DNA from: Berghia stephanieae
Taxonomy: Eukaryota > Mollusca > Gastropoda > Nudibranchia > Aeolidiidae
Reading direction: 5' to 3'
Length of the DNA: 64,000 nt
Assembly (NCBI GenBank): GCA_034508935.3
Contig: CM067445.1
Location: 48,014,053 to 48,078,052, forward strand
Below are positions 11,553 through 24,130 of the stretch, in pieces; positions within the stretch are counted from its first letter, which is position 1; each line of letters starts with the position of its first letter. Made by a program: the position numbers and the translations under genes. Below the pieces are notes generated by a model that did no database searches, was not told the DNA's origin, and saw only the letters and a list, made by a program, of their open reading frames with translations.

Positions 11553-11892
11553 AATTAAGAAATTTTTGCCAGGCCTTTTCGTTGACTGGAAATAAATAGA
11601 GAGGGGACCGAGCGGGCTAAAGAGCATGAAATATACCAAGTACCCGACGTCCTCTGCCGTTTTTTTTTTTCGAGCTTGGTATGGGTAGGTCTCTTCTCCT
11701 TATTCTTAGTATTTTGTCGTTGCCCGACGTCTTTATCCGGAAGACGGCAGAGGACGGCGGTGCCGGGTCGTCGGAGTCAGTCTCCAGTGTGGGTTAGCCC
11801 TTACCAAGAATATTTCATGCTCTTTAGCCCGCTCGGTCCCCTTGTCTATTTATTTCCAGTCAACGAAAAGGCCTGGCAAAAATTTCTTAATT
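11553..11892. repeat. Foldback element, arms about 90 bp
   Basis: The left arm 11553-11643 and right arm 11802-11892 are near-perfect inverted copies (AATTTTTGCCAGGCC against GGCCTGGCAAAAATT, GACCGAGCGGGCTAAAG against CTTTAGCCCGCTCGGTC). A GC-rich centre contains GACGGCAGAGGACGGC. A direct repeat of the word CGGAGTCAGTCTC follows at about 11775 and 11910. Confidence 0.8.
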
Positions 11893-12189
11893 TCTGTGCC
11901 GAGTCATCGGAGTCAGTCTCTGATGTTGATTAGCCCTAACGCTCTAATCACCAATGAGACCATAACAATTTAATTTGAGTTATCGTAAATAGGAACACTT
12001 ATCCCAAAATATTAATGTTCGTCGAATTAATAAAAATAAAACTTATTAACATCTAAGAAGCATATGAAGACTGAATTATTTTACAGCGAATTTTATGATT
12101 GATGTTTTTTTTTTGTTTTTTTAATGTTGGGCCTGTGTGTGTGTGTGTTTGTGTGTGTATGTGTGGGTAGTTGTGCGTTTGAGTTAATT

Positions 12190-12240
12190 GTAAAGCACTG
12201 CAGAGCACTTTTAAATGGATGCTTAGGCGCTATAGAAATA

Positions 12241-12312
<72 letters not shown>
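12190..12312 (+). repeat. SINE-like tail running into (TTA)n
   Basis: A tail of the TTGTAAAGCACT...GGCGCTATAGAAATA type runs straight into about 70 bases of ATT repeat. Confidence 0.7.
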
Positions 12313-12409
12313 TATCATATTCCCAATAAGTGAGAGTCAACAATAACATGATTTGTTGCTGTCAAAAATGAATATTTTCTTAATAAATATAAACACGCTT
12401 CTTTGTTAT

Positions 12410-12530
12410 GTGCTTGGCTAAGAAGCTCAAAACATTGCCGTCCTGAAGTATAACGGATGAACACACAAAACTCTGTGTAAGCATGAACTTTTATAGTCTG
12501 GATAATACAGTTAAGTGAAGGATTGGATAT
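12410..12530 (+). repeat. Partial copy of family U
   Basis: Carries the U start (GCTTGGCTAAGAAGCTCA) through TATAGTCTGGATAATACAG, then is cut off and followed by repeat X. Confidence 0.7.
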
Positions 12531-12537
12531 TTCTTAT

Positions 12538-12715
12538 TGAATGTAAACACACTGCTTTGTTTATGAAAGTTGTAAACATACCCATGTGTCAAGTTAAACA
12601 AATTGACCAGTTCGATATTTTAAAAACTGTGAACACTTTTCACTTTATGGTTCACTTTGAACACATTTGGCAATATGACCAATGACCTTGAGCACATGGA
12701 AAGGTAATGTAGCTC
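12538..12715 (+). repeat. Interspersed repeat X
   Basis: Shares GTAAACACACTGCTTTGTT, GAACACTTTTCACT and GAGCACATGGAAA words with copies at about 17050-17240 (+) and 59699-59890 (-). Confidence 0.75.
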
Positions 12716-13226
12716 ATCACTATTACTTTTTTACAAATTGAAAATGGAAGATCCATCAGAGGAATATAAAATTATAAATAACTATTTATTCAAAATTTTC
12801 ATTTATTTTTTCCATCAATCATCAGATAAATGTTATTTAAACAACGAGATTTGCGTCCACACACAAACACTATATTATGTAGTTGTCTTTTATATAGATA
12901 ATTATCACGATTACATTCAATTTAATGGCCATAAATTACATGAAACAATACAACACTATTTTGTTATATTTGGCTCCTTAGAGTAAAAAAACAGCTGCAT
13001 ATTCATAATATCATATGGTACACCGGATAGTCAAATATTGATAAAGTATAAAATAACATTACATAATGATAAATCTTTGAGACATGTTACCCCATGTTGA
13101 TATGAAAAGGTATGTGCAAGATGAAGCAGAAAGAAAACTACAAGAAAAACTTCCCCAGTCGAGGTAAGCTGATATTTTTGGGATGATTTTTCTTGTATTT
13201 CCTGTCTGCTTTGTCTGGTACCATTT

Positions 13227-13229
<3 letters not shown>

Positions 13230-13286
<57 letters not shown>
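13230..13286. repeat. (CA)n microsatellite
   Basis: An uninterrupted CA run of about 28 units. Confidence 0.95.
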
Positions 13287-13299
13287 CTTTTCAAACTTT

Positions 13300-15480
13300 T
13301 AAACTACACCAGTCATTGCTTCCTGTTTTTTTGGGGTTTTTTTTTTGGTCTTAAGGGTTTTACGGCGCTTGCAACACATTTAGGTCAAATCAGTGCCAGT
13401 AAAAATGAAGAAAACTGGATAGTAAAAACATTCTTAATGTACAATTAAAAGGACTGAAGGATAAAGTAATATATAGGGGAAATTGTTCAAATAGGGAACA
13501 GATGTAGATTCCAAGGCCACACTATCAGTGGGCTTAGTTTCCGGTCACCTAAAAGTCTCACCCAGACACCAGCACAAGATCCCACTAAGAGAAACACGCT
13601 CAAATGTTTACAAATCATATGTTAAAAATAAAAAAAATAACAAAGAGATGATTTACAAGGAAAAATATCATCTCCCAAAACTATCACTATACATTTGACT
13701 GTTTTCCTCACACCCAAGGACTGGCAAGGGTCAGGACAAAACCAAGTAATTTCATTCCAAGACAAAGACAGAAAGCAATTTGAAAACAGATACAGGGGAA
13801 AAGAAGACACGGGAGGTCAGGAACCTTACCCAGTCCTTGCTTCCTAACCTGTCATCTTGATATTTAAATCTTTTTCCGTCAATATATCCTCAATAATATT
13901 ATATATTTACTGCTATATATTTTATGTTTGGTGGAACAAGGGGTTTAATAGTTAAACTATCCAAAACTGTTGCATGTTAGTGTCAGTCAATTCAAGAAAA
14001 CTATTTTCATCCTTATAAATATAATAATTATAAGTTTAATCCATGTATAATTTTTCTTGCCCATACATTCCAATTTAACATCCAAGCGTGGCCTTCTTTA
14101 ACTTACATTAGAACTTGTATTTTGACGTCATCTTTAGATAATTGAACTATCTAGTGAGTTGTCGTTAGTTGTGCACCAGGAAACAATGGATCCCATTGGT
14201 TGAACTATTGAATACAACTCACGTTTTAAACAAATCTTTTGGTGGTTTGGCCTTGTATTCTGATGTACTATTTTGGTCAATGTCAGGCTAAGAGTTAAGG
14301 AAGGCTACGATCCAAGTCAGTCCGACAGAATATCAAGTTGAAGCAATAGGCCACAAATATCCATAGGGATGATTAAAATAAAGTTATTTTCTTAAATTTC
14401 ACGTCTCTTAAACTTAATCTGAGTTGGATTCATGATATTATACTATATCAAACATTAGCTACTAAATAGATTTATGCAACTTGATTGCTAATAGGTAATT
14501 TGTTATTTGCAATAAGTGTAATGTTCGTGTAATGACGACAAAAGTAGTAAGAGGCAAATAGATTTCATTGCATTGTTGCAATATTTAGGCTTCAACCCGT
14601 AATATTAAACAGTAGTTTATGATTTCCAAATTACGCATCCAAAAATCGTTTATGACAAATCAGGGAGCAGGCACTGGTGTAGAGAAAGATCTGAAAAAGT
14701 GTGTGTGAAACAGTGCCAGACAAAACACTTTGATCAAAACCTCGTCTACTGACTATCACTTTTTTTCGTCCAGTCTATACAGGTCACCGCTCTCAAATAT
14801 CCAATCCAACAGCCATAAGAATTCTAATCTGATATAACGAATAACTAGATATTAAATAGTCTAAAGTTGCAATGGGGCCGTCATCCTTCACAGAGCACAA
14901 CACAATTTGTCTGGAAAAGGCAAAAGAGAAAAGGTAAAACAGAAAAGCGAATTTGGACATGAATTTTTATCTCACTCTAAAAAAATATTAAATTATCAAT
15001 AACAATTTCGTCACCAATTTATAAAACAAAGACAATTTTCAAATCTATATTATTTCTGTTAATATTCATATACCCACTTGTTCAAAGCCCTGCCATAATA
15101 TTATATTACCTAATTATACTTACCTAATTATCATTATATATATTTTCTGTTCATTCATTCGTTTGGGTATCTTTTAAAATTTACTTCAAGGAAAACGGAG
15201 GAACAAAGAAATAAATGCCATATTTGATTATTCAAAAACACTTAATCAAATTTGAAAATAATATGATTAACCGAAATAACAGACAAAAACAAAAGAACAA
15301 ACGAACGAAAAGCATATCTAAACTTATGCAAACTTAAACATCAAGCTTTGCGAACTTAGAATGATATTTTTTGTCTTTTCCAGATATAGCCAGTCAAATA
15401 TGCAATACAACTATATACATCAACAAACCCTGTCTCAACAAACTCTGTTTACATTTTCCGGGTACTATATATCAATCAGT
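13300..15480. other. Intergenic, no gene recognised
   Basis: AT-rich. At 14105-14290 it shares words with 49655-49815 on the opposite strand (CTTGTATTTTGACGTCAT, CTAGTGAGTTGT, CATTGGTTGA), which suggests a low-copy repeat. Otherwise I see nothing I can name. Confidence 0.45.
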
Positions 15481-15487
15481 TAAACAC

Positions 15488-15770
15488 TTTTAGATTTCTC
15501 TCGTGCATTTGACAAAGTAGATCATGAAGAGCTTTTAATCAAACTTGTAATGTACTGAGTCTTTCGGCATCTATTAGAATGGATCACGTGATTTCTTTAA
15601 ACCATAGCGTCAGAAATAAATCCGAGTTGGAAGAAAAAAATGAAATACAGATAAATGCATGCTTACACCAGGGAACAATCCTGGACTCATTGATATTCCT
15701 AAGCCAGATAAATGATAATGACGATTCCCAGATATGCTATTGGAGTAAAGAGCACAAGCGCCAATGCCTC
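15488..15770 (+). mobile_element. Small dead LINE reverse transcriptase fragment
   Basis: Reads LLDFSRAFDKVDHEELLIKL, a typical motif A region of a non-LTR reverse transcriptase. A broken HQGTILDSLIFLSQIND stretch in another frame resembles the usual PQGTVLGPLLF motif. Stops and frameshifts are frequent. Confidence 0.65.
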
Positions 15771-15843
15771 TGAATTAGTAACTATTGTAATTATCGACAA
15801 CAAGAACGACATAAAAAAACAACACAACATAAATTATCAAAAG

Positions 15844-15847
<4 letters not shown>

Positions 15848-15904
<57 letters not shown>
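15848..15904. repeat. (TA)n microsatellite
   Basis: About 27 TA units. Confidence 0.95.
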
Positions 15905-15905
<1 letters not shown>

Positions 15906-16276
15906 AAACAGACAGCTAAACTTACTGAGTGGACATATCCCTTTGACAAGAATCTTGTTGATATTACATGACAGCAATCCAGTGCATGTGGTACCCGTGT
16001 TCTGCCCGTATCCTTCACAGGCTGATGATGACAACAGAGAAGTCGAGAAATATTTAAAAAATAGAGAATCTATTTCAATCCTACATCACATCAACAACAT
16101 GCAAAGATCTTGTCTGACGTCTTTTATCATTGATCAGATTGTTTAAGAACGGCAAGGTAAGAGACTTCAAGATAGAGGAATAGAACATGGGATTCACAGG
16201 GAATCAGCTGTAAGGTCGACGTCCACTTGAATGCATGACAACAAGCTAAACTTTTGGGCCATCCAAATTCTTCTTC

Positions 16277-16668
<392 letters not shown>

Positions 16669-17049
16669 CATAGTATGGATTTATAGTGCGCCAAACCTCC
16701 CTTCATCTGGAGGGCTCTGGGAGTAGATATTCCAAAGATTCAACCCTAACACAGTACACGAACAACTCTAATTATAAACTAAATTAAAATAAAAACAATC
16801 ACAGAATACCCAAGAGTCTCACGTACCAAACTTAAAACTTTTCACAATTCATTTACACAAGCGTGTAAAAAAATGACATTGTTCGATACTGCAGTGCGAT
16901 TATATGTATTACAAAATCAACACATGATTTGTGCACAAGAACTGAAAGACTACTCTTTCCATAAGGTAGATATGAATGGGAGCATTCTATATTCATAAGG
17001 TATTCGTCCAACCTAATCATTGATCAAATGCTTTTTTGCTGTACAATGA

Positions 17050-17240
17050 TCGGACATGTCTCAATGTAAACACACTGCTTTGTTGATGAAAGTTGTAAAC
17101 ATACCCAATTAGTCATGCTGAGCAAAATGACCAATTGTAACGTTGGATACTTCTCAAACTGTGAACACTTTTCACTATGTGGGTCATTTTAAGCACATTT
17201 TGCAATGTGACCAAAGTCCTCGAGCACATGGAAATGTAAT
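17050..17240 (+). repeat. Interspersed repeat X
   Basis: Same word order as the copy at 12538-12715. Confidence 0.75.
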
Positions 17241-17617
17241 ATAATTGATCATCCCCATTGAGCCCTGAACGCTAAGTCAGTGCTTTGGTAAAAAATGCAA
17301 CTTCATTTCTTTTGTGAACCACCTGATAGAAATAAGAGAATAAGAATACGTTTGTTTGGCCTTAATTTTGTGCTCTGAAAAGGTGAGTACTAACACCATT
17401 GCCGTTCTCTAAAATACTAAAATATTTGGCCAGCAAACTTGTCCTCCAAATACCTAGGTATCGGCATCAAATGATGACATGTGGAAGGGCGTCATTTATT
17501 AAATATTCTGCTTTGCCCAATACGTTTTAAAATGTTTCATTTATTCCCCTACCAACTATCATTGAACAAATATTTTTAGATTTCACACAAATCAAGCGGC
17601 CATTGAAAGATCAGTCT

Positions 17618-17852
17618 ATAGATAGTATGCGCTTGGCTAAGAAGCTCACAACATTGCCATCCGGAAGTATAGCGGACCAATGCACAAAACTATGTGGAGC
17701 CTAAAACGTTTATAGTCTGGTTAATACCTTTTAGTGAGAATTACTCATATAAACGCGGATGGCAAAAAAAAAAAAAAAAAATAAAATAAAAAACACCAAA
17801 AAACCAAATACAAAGACCAGAGTACTAGTGACGTCAACTTCGTTCTATCTAT
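17618..17852 (+). mobile_element. Family U element (MITE-like), full length
   Basis: Runs from ATAGATAGTATGCGCTTGG to GTTCTATCTAT. The first and last eight bases are inverted copies (ATAGATAG, CTATCTAT). An A-run of about 18 bases has grown inside. Confidence 0.75.
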
Positions 17853-18128
17853 ACTTGAAAAACTGATTTTCTGGGCTTAAATTTTCAAAATGTGTTTTTT
17901 TTAAAAGTAAGGCAGAACAGTAGTCAGTGCCTGGTAAATAAAATACATCAATCGTAATAACAAACTGGAAGTCATTGTTAAGAGATTGAGAGTGCTCCTC
18001 TTCGGAAGAGAATACGTGGGTTACGAATTATAGAGGCAAAAAGTGTACTGTTGATATGGACACTAGCTTACAAAATTGTTTTAAAAATACAAATATTCGA
18101 AAGAACACATGTTTGTGTGTATGATCTA

Positions 18129-18153
18129 ACCCCCCCCCCCCCAAAAAAAAAAT
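18129..18153. repeat. C-run followed by A-run
   Basis: About 14 C then about 10 A, one of several such tracts in the window. Confidence 0.9.
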
Positions 18154-18329
18154 AAAATCGAAAGACCTGACTCCAATAGGGAGTTTCCAGTGAGAATTTC
18201 GCTGCGGTTGAAGCAGGCTTGCTTCGAGGAGAAAGCTGGGGTAAGATAGAAATTATAATGGAGATGAGAATTTCTTTTGATGGCATGGTACAAAAACTAC
18301 GACCTTCCATGAGTCATCGTTAAACGCCG

Positions 18330-18540
18330 TCATCTAGGCGTAGATGAAGAAATATAGATAATCTATCAAACAAACATCTGATGTCAACAGGAATCACCCA
18401 TGTTGTCCTAAGTAAGCAAATTATGGATTAATCTTGTCCAAGGAAACAAAAACAAAAACTCGAATGTGTCTGAAGCCGGGCTCGAACCGGAGACCCTTCC
18501 GGGTCGTGTTCCTTTACTTGACGGCCACCTAGCATAGTAT
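18330..18540 (-). mobile_element. SINE-D copy
   Basis: Minus-strand tRNA-like head with B box GGTTCGAGCCC, then a body with TTGACATCAGATGTTTGTTT and a CATCTACGCCTAGATGACGG-like end. Sister copy at 30890-31110. Confidence 0.75.
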
Positions 18541-18960
18541 AATCTTCGAAATACGTGATGGGCTCGTGAATATTTTCGATTTACTCGACACAAGGACCTC
18601 AATGGTTGGTACTCACGAAATTCAGAACAAAATTCAGTTCTTCCTCTAAGTGGTTTGAGGTTAAACTTTAACGCCAACATTTTACAGAAGAAAGTCTCCT
18701 TGTCCAGGCAACCTGAAAATAAAAGATTGCATCTTTAGCGCTTATCACTGAATCACTGTCATATTTTAAAGATAAGCAAAGGAGAAAAAATTACAAAAAT
18801 TATTATGGACATATTATGATATTTAAACCATACATCGAGAATTAAAAGATAGTTATGTATGAAAAAAATATATTCCATGAATTTTGGAAGTAATTAAGAT
18901 TATAACATATTTGCTTTCATTTCTAAATTAGGGACTAATTGAAATAATCTTTATCATATT

Positions 18961-19062
18961 CACCACCACCACCACCACCACCACCACCCACCACCACCAC
19001 CACACCACCACCACAGCCTCCACCACCACCGCCTCCACCACCTCAACATCACCACCACCACA

Positions 19063-19127
<65 letters not shown>

Positions 19128-19180
19128 ACATCATCATCATTATCATCAATTCTTTATCATCATCATCATCATTATCATCC
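18961..19180. repeat. (CAC)n-(ATC)n compound array
   Basis: CAC/CCA repeat followed by CAT/ATC repeat. No gene. Confidence 0.95.
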
Positions 19181-19949
19181 ACAAACTTCGATCTTTCCCT
19201 ATCCCTTGATGTGTCGATTATGTATTCATGAGTGGAGAGTAATTATTTTACCAGACACATCTATGTCTATTTACGCTTAGCGTATTTGCATAATTCATCG
19301 ACTTATACGAGGTACAATGAATCAGTGTGTTGTGTTTCACACACTCTCACTGCCTCTTAATTGTAACCCATCACCTCAAAACGTTATTATGTGGAGATGG
19401 TTTAGATAATAAACATTGAATTTAACTCCCTTCTCACCGACCATTTTCAGGGTTTTCCACGAATCGTCGGAAACATCCAATGATATAAATACTGATTATT
19501 TAAACTCTAATTCGAAATAATTTTTTCCAGCAAAACCAGGTCTACAAAACAGCATTAAATTCTCATAGCTAAAATAAAAAAAAAACCCAACAAATATTCA
19601 GATTTTGTGATATACTAAAGTAATCGGAATTGAGAAAATTGTTCGTAAATCATAACGAGTGTGCCAATTTTCCCATAGTTGGTAAGGAGACCAAGGTGAA
19701 AGAATGAAACATTATGGGTTATTGTTATACTGTGTCTTACAGGGATGAGAACTAAACGTTTCTGCATTTCTGTTCATTCAAACTTTAAAATCCCTTCTTT
19801 GGCATTTATGTCGTCCAAGATAATACCTTTTAAAGACGTTGGGTCACATTAACTTGTCTTATATAAATATACATGATATGACATGAAATAGATCTGTAAT
19901 GTACTCCAGATAAGAAATAATATTTTCTTATGTCCGTATGTCAACTTGT

Positions 19950-20250
19950 GCGGTTTTGTGGTATTGTGGTATGACACTCGCTTTCGGATGGGAAGGTCCT
20001 GGGTTCGAGCCTGGCTCGGCGCATAGTTGAGTCCCTGGAAAAGGTTCTTTACTCACGTACTCTCACCGTATTCATGTGTAAAATGAGTTACCTGGCGTTG
20101 ACTCTGTCGAAAAAAATGTAACATCGTCTAACAGGGTTATGCCTCGTCCTACGTGTAAGTGTTGTTGTTGGTCAGGTACCCCCCCCCCCCCCCCCGTAAA
20201 GCGCATTGAGCACGTTTAGTGGATATTGCGTTATAAAAGGCTCAACTTTA
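19950..20250 (+). mobile_element. SINE-A copy
   Basis: Full-length match from the tRNA-like head to the ATTGCGTTATAAAA tail, with a C-run of about 17 inserted in the body. Confidence 0.8.
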
Positions 20251-20879
20251 TAACTTTATTCGAGAGGGAAAATAAAAACATTAATTAAATTTCGTCCCGA
20301 ATCAGAAAACATACGCCTTTTTTCATGACCTAGGGTAGTTCACCAGTTTTTTTTTTTTTTATTTTTTTTTTTTAGAATTATAGATATAAATAAATAGAAT
20401 TAAACTTTCTGTACGTCCAATGCTTTATTCTCTCTGTCCTTTAAAATATTTTTGTTTTTGGGAGTTTCCCGAGTTTTCTCTAACCCGCGGTAAAACACCA
20501 AATTAAGAAAGTCTTCACAAGAACGGGCACAGATGGTGGTTAGGCACACAATGAACACGCAAATATAACCATACCTAAAAATAGACTCGGATATGAATGA
20601 GTTTCCGGTTATAAAAGCAGTGACGGGCATGATTAGAATGTGTGTACATAATAGGAGGCTAATAATAATAGGCCACTTGATTTGTGGGAAATTTACACAT
20701 TTGGAACATTTCTTGGAAGTCTTGGCTGTCGTATTTTGAAAAGGTCGGGGTTATCTTGATAGATCGAATCTTTTTTACTGAAAGTATCCGATGTTTTGCC
20801 TTTTTATTTAGTCATAGATATGGTGTAATGTATTAGTAAGGGCTTTATTTCACAGGTCTTCTGCGAGCCAACACAGTAG

Positions 20880-21140
20880 TCCCAGTTACCCCCCCCCCCC
20901 CCCACGTCTTTAGAGGTTGTGAAGTTCAAAGTCTTTTTGTTTAGAATTAATTCTAAGAAAGTATTGCAAAAAAAAAAAAAAAATAGAAAAGAAAACTACA
21001 ACCCCCCCCCCCCCAAAAAAAAAAACCCAAAAAAAAACCCCCAAAAAAAACAAAAAAACAAAAAACAAAAAGAAACAAAACAAAACAAAACAAACAAACA
21101 AAAAAGCAACAACAAAAAAACAAAAACAAAACAAAACAAT
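20880..21140. repeat. C-runs followed by A/C-only tract
   Basis: Two C-runs and then roughly 130 bases that are nearly all A and C (AAAACAAAAC words). Both strand frames here are artefacts. Confidence 0.9.
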
Positions 21141-21447
21141 CAAACGTTACTCAAAGTCATTTTGTCATTTGCAAATTTGCATATCACGTATAGCTATTTG
21201 TAGAGCTGAAAACGAATGACAAAGTCACAGTTAGCACGGATTGAAAGGCGAGATAGAGGAGGAGTGGATAGTGCGTTTTGAGGCATAACCAGAATACACG
21301 GATTTGGCACGAACTGAAGAAGAGAGGGCTGGGGTGAACCTTTGCCTAAAGCGTCCAAACTGTTAAAGGGGAAAAAACCATTTCATTCAGCGAAGGGGTA
21401 TTAGCTGGTAGAGACTAAAATGTTCTGTAGAAAACATTAAAAAGTTC

Positions 21448-21740
21448 GGCTATGTGGTCTAGTGGAATGACACTCGCTTTCGGACCGGAAGGTCTTGGAT
21501 TCGAGCCTCGCTCGGCGCATAGTTGAGTCCTAGGAAAAGGCTCTTTACTGACATTCTCTCACCGTACTCAGATTTAAAATGAGTACCTGGCCGAAAAATT
21601 GTAATATCGCCTAAATGGCGTCATGTCCCGTCCTACATGTTAAATGTTGCTGTTGGCCAGGGACCCCTTGTAAAGCGCTAGGAGCATGTTTAGTGGATAT
21701 AGCGCTATATAAAAGCGCAATTAAATTAAATTAAATTTAT
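21448..21740 (+). mobile_element. SINE-A copy
   Basis: Full length, with the tail GATATAGCGCTATATAAAAG followed by AATTA repeats. It lies just inside the putative intron after orphan exon D, in the opposite orientation. Confidence 0.85.
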
Positions 21741-21785
21741 AAAAAAGGATTGAACGATGTACACGGAATAAAGCAGCATACCCAC

Positions 21786-21906
21786 CTTGGAATCTAAATA
21801 TGCTGACACAATAAGAACAAAAGCTCTGGGGTAGAATTTCGGCCTGAGTACTGTAGATGTTGATGAGTGCGAGGATCAGACAGACACGGATTATAGACGT
21901 CTTCAT
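21786..21906 (-). CDS. Orphan exon D: divergent first coding exon of the same secreted family
   Basis: Encodes 40 residues starting MKTSIIRVCLILALINIYST, with a signal-peptide-like core, then a CSYCVSIFRFQ end that lines up with CSVCSATFVFR of gene B. It ends in phase 1 with the donor GTGGGT. Upstream there is a pyrimidine-rich acceptor (CATCCTTTTACAG) 24 bases before the ATG, as in A, B and C. I found no matching 72-base, 102-base or last exon downstream on this strand. It may be a gene remnant, or the rest may have been lost or changed beyond recognition by eye. Confidence 0.6.
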
Positions 21907-22058
21907 CTTGGTGGTGGACCTTGAAGAATTTCTGTAAAAGGATGTGGGGGTGGGGGGGGGGGGGGGGGGGGTTAAGAAGATCAGCCAAAAATTCTTCAAA
22001 CTTGGGATCCCCTTTTAGTATCGGCTGAGGTTTGTCTTGTTGGCTACCCGCCGCTTAT

Positions 22059-22254
22059 CAATAGCCTTCAACAGTCATGAAACATGGAAACTTAGTAACA
22101 GGCTCTAAACTATCGGAACAATGGCGGACGCCCTTTTGAAATATTTCTCCGGCGAGCATAAAAGTGTATCCAGAGGAGAAAACCATTATATGATCTTGTT
22201 TTGACTTTTACACTTTCTGATCACATGACATTTGAAAAGTTATAGCCAGCATGA
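22059..22254 (+). mobile_element. Family T element, 3'-truncated
   Basis: Matches the T start (CAATAGCCTTCAACAGTCATG), the ATGGCGGACGCCC word and the CTTTTACACTTTCTGATCAC word, then stops at ATAGCCAGCATGAA. Confidence 0.7.
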
Positions 22255-22576
22255 ATCCAATTTGATTGGAGTTCGATTCCTTGTCGGGGCAATCCAACCT
22301 AATTTAAAGATACATTTGTAATTTTTTTAAAAGTCTAGCTGTACGTGATGGATTATTCCATTGTGCCTTGCGACCAATTCTTGAACAAGACGTGTTCGTT
22401 GTGACTGGTACTGTGACATTGGAAATGTGGTTTTAGAAGAAGGGTAATTTTTGAGAGGATGGTGGTCCACAGTAAGACGCTTTTGTGTCACATATCTAAC
22501 AATGCACAACGTTTTTAATTGCTAAATTTTGCGGACTGAAGATAACAAATTGAAACAAAGGGAATCACTCACTCAT

Positions 22577-22700
22577 TCTTCTTCTTCTTCTTCTTCTTCT
22601 TCTTCTTCTTCTTCTTCTTCTTCTTCTTCTTCTTCTTCTTCTTCTTCTTCTTTGTCTTCGTCTTCTTCTTCATCACCATCATCATCACCACCACCACCAC
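22577..22700. repeat. (TTC)n array with (ATC/ACC) end
   Basis: About 25 pure TTC units, then a mixed CTTCGTC, CATCACCA tail. Confidence 0.95.
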
Positions 22701-22769
22701 TCCATGGGCCAATGACGGCCCTGAAGGACTACATTTTACTATAGTTAAGTTTATATGTTTTATTGAATG

Positions 22770-23130
22770 CAGTGGAAACAATTTCTGAAAATGTCACACC
22801 TTCTCTTTTTCCGGTTCCAAAGTCATTGGAATGTGTATATAACCAGCCCTTTAAAGGACTAATAATGAATAGGTTACATATTGAATCATAAGATGCCATA
22901 ACTATTTTAGTAGCAGGGTGTATAAGCAGATTATTAGGATTACGAGACGTAAAAAAGCGAGGATGGACGATCTTCCTGACGACCAGCATTTAAACTAGAA
23001 AATAAAATGCCATCAGTTTGATACCAAAAGATAATTATACAAGCTATGTATCGTCCTCCGGAAGAGTGGTTTTACACTTTCAATGAGATTGTAACCAGTT
23101 GTTTGACCCCACACTTTGTTCCCTATTACC
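22770..23130 (+). repeat. Interspersed repeat W, near full length
   Basis: Shares AGTAGCAGGGTGTATA, GCGAGGATGGACGATC and CACACTTTGTTCCCTATT words with the other W copies. Confidence 0.75.
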
Positions 23131-23757
23131 ATTTTGGTTTGGTAATCTCTTTGTGACATAATTTTGTTCTCCCCGACAAATTATAGGTTATACCGCCCCT
23201 AAAAGTGTTTATGTCGGATTGACACAGAAGGTCAAAATCAAATTTATAGGAACCCTTCCCCCTAGATTTAATTTATAGATAGGTGGGAATATAAGTGGAA
23301 CTAATGTGCACTTATTTGAAGGTCTGATAACCCAATTCCTTATGGGCTCATTGTTGTGATGGAAATCTCAAAAATGACGAAAAATATTGTCCATTACAAC
23401 AATGTTACGGACAAGCCACTACTACGAAAAAATCGTCAAAATACGAATTTTTGGCGTCAACAGCAGAAATAAATAAACATTCTTGATTCCATATAATGTC
23501 TTAAAAAGGACACTTTTGTGCCAGAAAACAACTATTCAGGGTTTTGAAGGCATATGTATACTGGTAAGAGTAAACTATTAATTTGTAAAGTTAATTCTAG
23601 TGACTCCTATTCCTTCCCTCTGTAAACCACGAATTTTTAACATTTCAAATAGGCAGGTCTGGTGTTAAACTAGGGCCATAAGTGGGCCCAGATAGCAGAC
23701 CTGCATATTGTAAATGTCAAGTGCAACGGATATCGTTCCTGAAAGGGACTATATACT

Positions 23758-23867
<110 letters not shown>

Positions 23868-24130
23868 TATTGCATCCCAAAAAGGAAATTTTTTGTACAG
23901 ACGTGTTATAATTTACACAATAAGATAAAAATACAATGGAAATAGGATGTATATATATTTTTTTTTAAAAAGGAGCAGCTCTATAACCAGAGCTGCACTT
24001 TATAATATGAATAATTTCAACACTGTATAATAGTTAAAACTGTCACTATAAATTGAAAATTGAAAAGATTGCAAAACAAATAAATTAATAAATTGATATT
24101 TATATTTTTTAAAGTAAAAATGAGAAATTA

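Noticed and set aside
20400-20630. 76-codon minus-strand frame with a CARSCEDF stretch, possible exon of gene D
   Set aside because: The acceptor-like TTTTTAG before it gives a quick stop in the phase required by exon D, and it does not match the 72- or 102-base exons.
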